A stretch of DNA of 7,544 nucleotides from Bacteroidota bacterium. Lineage in GTDB: Bacteria > Bacteroidota > Bacteroidia > Bacteroidales > VadinHA17. Made by a program: the position numbers and the translations under genes. The stretch lies in contig JADFUQ010000337.1 of the NCBI GenBank assembly GCA_015222065.1, forward strand, positions 1-7,544, read 5' to 3'. Positions within the stretch are counted from its first letter, which is position 1. The number at the start of each line of letters is the position of its first letter. Positions 6,040 through 7,544 of the stretch are shown here, piece after piece. The notes under the pieces were generated by a model. That model had not been told where the DNA came from, ran no database searches, and saw only the letters and a list, made by a program, of their open reading frames with translations.

Positions 6040-7395
6040 ATGTTAGTTGAAATTCCATATGGCAATAGTTATTTTGATGTTCAAATACCTGATGATTCAC
6101 TGGTGTATCGTACCTCCTGCAAAGTACCTGAAGATAACGCCAGCAGTCTTGTATTAAGGGCTGTTAGAAATCCCATTAGCTGTAAACCCCTGTCAACAGA
6201 AATTAAAAAGTCAGGTGCGAAGTCCGTGGTTCTTGTTGTTTCAGATATAACCAGGCCAATCCCCTATGCCGGATTCCTGAATGCCCTGCTTGAAGAAATT
6301 AAGTCGGCAGGAGTGCCCGGCAATAAGATACTGATTCTTATTGCCACCGGTATGCACCGTCCAAGTTCGAATGCCGAACGAGAACGTATGTTTGGACCTG
6401 AAGTGTGCAAGCGATATCGCATAATAGATCACAAAGCAGAGATAGGTGATGATTTGGTGACGGTACAAGGAACAAGTATGGCAGGACGTTCTATTGAACT
6501 GAATCGCTACTTCATTGAAGCGGAATTTCGTATCGTAACAGGATTGGTGGAACCACATTTCATGGCAGGTTTCTCAGGTGGCAGGAAATCCATTTGTCCG
6601 GGATTATGTTCCCTTGAAACGGTGAAAATGTTCCATGGTTATTCTTTCCTGGAAAACTCATCTGCCAGAAATGGAAACCTGAAAGGAAACCTGCTTCATA
6701 ACGAGGCTCTTTCAATTGCCCGGCAAGCTAAAGTAGATTTCTGCATAAACCTCTTGGTCAATAATGAACACCGGCTCGTTGATGCCATTGCAGGCGAGTT
6801 GGAAGCATCTCACGAAATGGCTTGTAAAGTTGCAGGTAAATATGCATGTCCCCAGGTGAAAAAAGAGTGCGATGTGGTTCTTACCTCTAGTGGAGGGTAC
6901 CCGTTAGATTCAACTTTTTACCAGTGTGTAAAAGGTTTGGTTTCCTGCTTGCCGGCAGTAAAAAAAGAGGGTGTTGTTATTTCTGTTGGAAACTGTTATG
7001 ATGGCATAGGGAGTACGGAATATCAGAGTATTATGCGTCAATGTTCCGGTAAATGGCAGGAGTTTTTGAAGGACATAAAGAAAAGCAATAAGGTTGTAAA
7101 AGACCAGTGGCAGTTTCAGATGCAAATCCGCACCCTGAAGTATGTTGGCGCCGACAACCTGTACTTTGTAACCAATGGACTTACCGCTTCTGATTTGGAA
7201 CATCTTTGTGTAAACGGCATACATGTACCTGAAGACAAGGTACAGGAAAAGGTTCAGGAGTTATTAGACAGGTTTGTACAGGAAGGCCAGTCATTGGCCA
7301 TTATCCCTGAGGGGTCCCTACTGTGCTCCTATAACCTAACCTGGACAAGCCCCCGAAAGAACGGTGGAGGCAGAACCAAACATGCTTTTGAATAA
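6040..7395 (+). CDS. larA: LarA-family nickel-pincer-dependent 2-hydroxyacid racemase/epimerase
   Basis: LarA enzymes invert the configuration at C2 of 2-hydroxy acids by hydride transfer to the nickel-pincer nucleotide (NPN) cofactor. All residues known to matter in Lactobacillus plantarum LarA have counterparts: D69 and R72 in SDITRP, H106 in ATGMHRP, H173 and the cofactor-attaching K183 in EPHFMAGFSGGRK, H199 in KMFHGY, and Y294 and K298 in GGYPLDSTFYQCVKG. Spacing is almost identical to that enzyme. Length is 451 residues versus roughly 425 for the type enzyme; part of the excess is a basic, glycine-rich tail after about residue 430. Homologues act on lactate, malate, phenyllactate, 2-hydroxyglutarate or gluconate, so the substrate here is not fixed by family; the locus favours a sugar acid (inference), and the symbol denotes family rather than proven lactate activity. 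An ATG at 6025 reaches a stop after three codons, so 6040 is the start. No ribosome-binding site is obvious. The cofactor genes larB, larC and larE are not in the window. Confidence 0.93.
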   Translation: MLVEIPYGNSYFDVQIPDDSLVYRTSCKVPEDNASSLVLRAVRNPISCKPLSTEIKKSGAKSVVLVVSDITRPIPYAGFLNALLEEIKSAGVPGNKILILIATGMHRPSSNAERERMFGPEVCKRYRIIDHKAEIGDDLVTVQGTSMAGRSIELNRYFIEAEFRIVTGLVEPHFMAGFSGGRKSICPGLCSLETVKMFHGYSFLENSSARNGNLKGNLLHNEALSIARQAKVDFCINLLVNNEHRLVDAIAGELEASHEMACKVAGKYACPQVKKECDVVLTSSGGYPLDSTFYQCVKGLVSCLPAVKKEGVVISVGNCYDGIGSTEYQSIMRQCSGKWQEFLKDIKKSNKVVKDQWQFQMQIRTLKYVGADNLYFVTNGLTASDLEHLCVNGIHVPEDKVQEKVQELLDRFVQEGQSLAIIPEGSLLCSYNLTWTSPRKNGGGRTKHAFE

Positions 7396-7480
7396 CGGAT
7401 TTAGAAGTAACCATCTTAAATCAAGAATCGTTAATCAATGTTCGATATTCAAATTATAACTTTATGTATGCGCTCTAATT

Positions 7481-7494
7481 CACAATTAATTGTG
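7481..7494. repeat. Perfect 14-bp palindrome CACAATTAATTGTG
   Basis: The sequence equals its own reverse complement over 14 bases, in the AT-rich DNA downstream of the LarA homologue. As RNA it could form a 5-bp stem with a UUAA loop followed by UUCUUC, a weak terminator at best. As DNA it could be the operator of a dimeric regulator for a gene beyond the right edge. The palindrome is certain; its role is not. Confidence 0.4.
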
Positions 7495-7523
7495 TTCTTC
7501 AGAATAATGCGTAGTTATCCTGG

Positions 7524-7537
7524 AACATTGGAATGTT
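7524..7537. repeat. Inverted repeat AACATT-GG-AATGTT at the window edge
   Basis: Six-base arms are separated by GG and embedded in a GGAACATT / GGAATGTT / GGAA pattern, so the site is both an inverted repeat and the possible beginning of an 8-bp tandem array cut by the window end. The short A run that follows ends the window, so its extent cannot be seen. Confidence 0.35.
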
Positions 7538-7544
7538 GGAAAAA

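Noticed and set aside
7457..7464. TAACTTTA as a Bacteroidota -7 element (TAnnTTTG) for a gene beyond the right edge
   Set aside because: The last base differs from consensus and no TTTG lies at the expected upstream distance.

Overview
The window carries five genes, all on the + strand, and reads like part of a carbohydrate or organic-acid utilisation locus from a Bacteroidota bacterium. The taxonomic guess is an inference. It rests on AT-leaning composition, mostly absent Shine-Dalgarno sequences, the protein types (an SMCT/SMVT-like sodium symporter and a long FAD_oxidored-type flavoprotein with a beta-rich C-terminal extension) and AT-rich, repeat-bearing intergenic DNA. No rRNA, tRNA, CRISPR array, transposase or origin was seen.

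Layout: (1) Bases 2-1405 hold the 3' part of a gene that runs off the left edge. It encodes a beta-rich segment followed by a helical, probably alpha/alpha-toroid, domain of the kind found in glycan-active enzymes; its exact activity is not recognised. (2) Bases 1406-1630 are non-coding. They contain a cluster of 9-10 bp tandem units of the form AAGTGA(N)CTA, a small hairpin, and an 11-bp tandem direct repeat overlapping a promoter-like sequence just before the transporter. (3) Bases 1631-3118 encode a sodium:solute symporter. (4) Bases 3153-5444 encode a cytoplasmic FAD-dependent oxidoreductase with a discoidin-like C-terminal domain. (5) Bases 5437-5949 encode a small flavin reductase-like split-barrel protein that overlaps the previous gene by 8 bases. 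(6) Bases 6040-7395 encode a LarA-family nickel-pincer-dependent 2-hydroxyacid racemase/epimerase with all the expected catalytic residues. (7) Bases 7396-7544 are non-coding and hold a perfect 14-bp palindrome and a second inverted repeat near the edge.

Working model (inference): the upstream enzyme releases or processes a sugar or sugar acid, the symporter imports it with Na+, the flavoprotein oxidises it (perhaps with the small flavin protein as redox partner), and the LarA homologue inverts the configuration at C2 of a resulting 2-hydroxy acid such as an aldonate. This combination is the most interesting aspect of the window. The substrate cannot be read from the sequence, and the nickel-pincer cofactor genes (larB, larC, larE) are not in this window.
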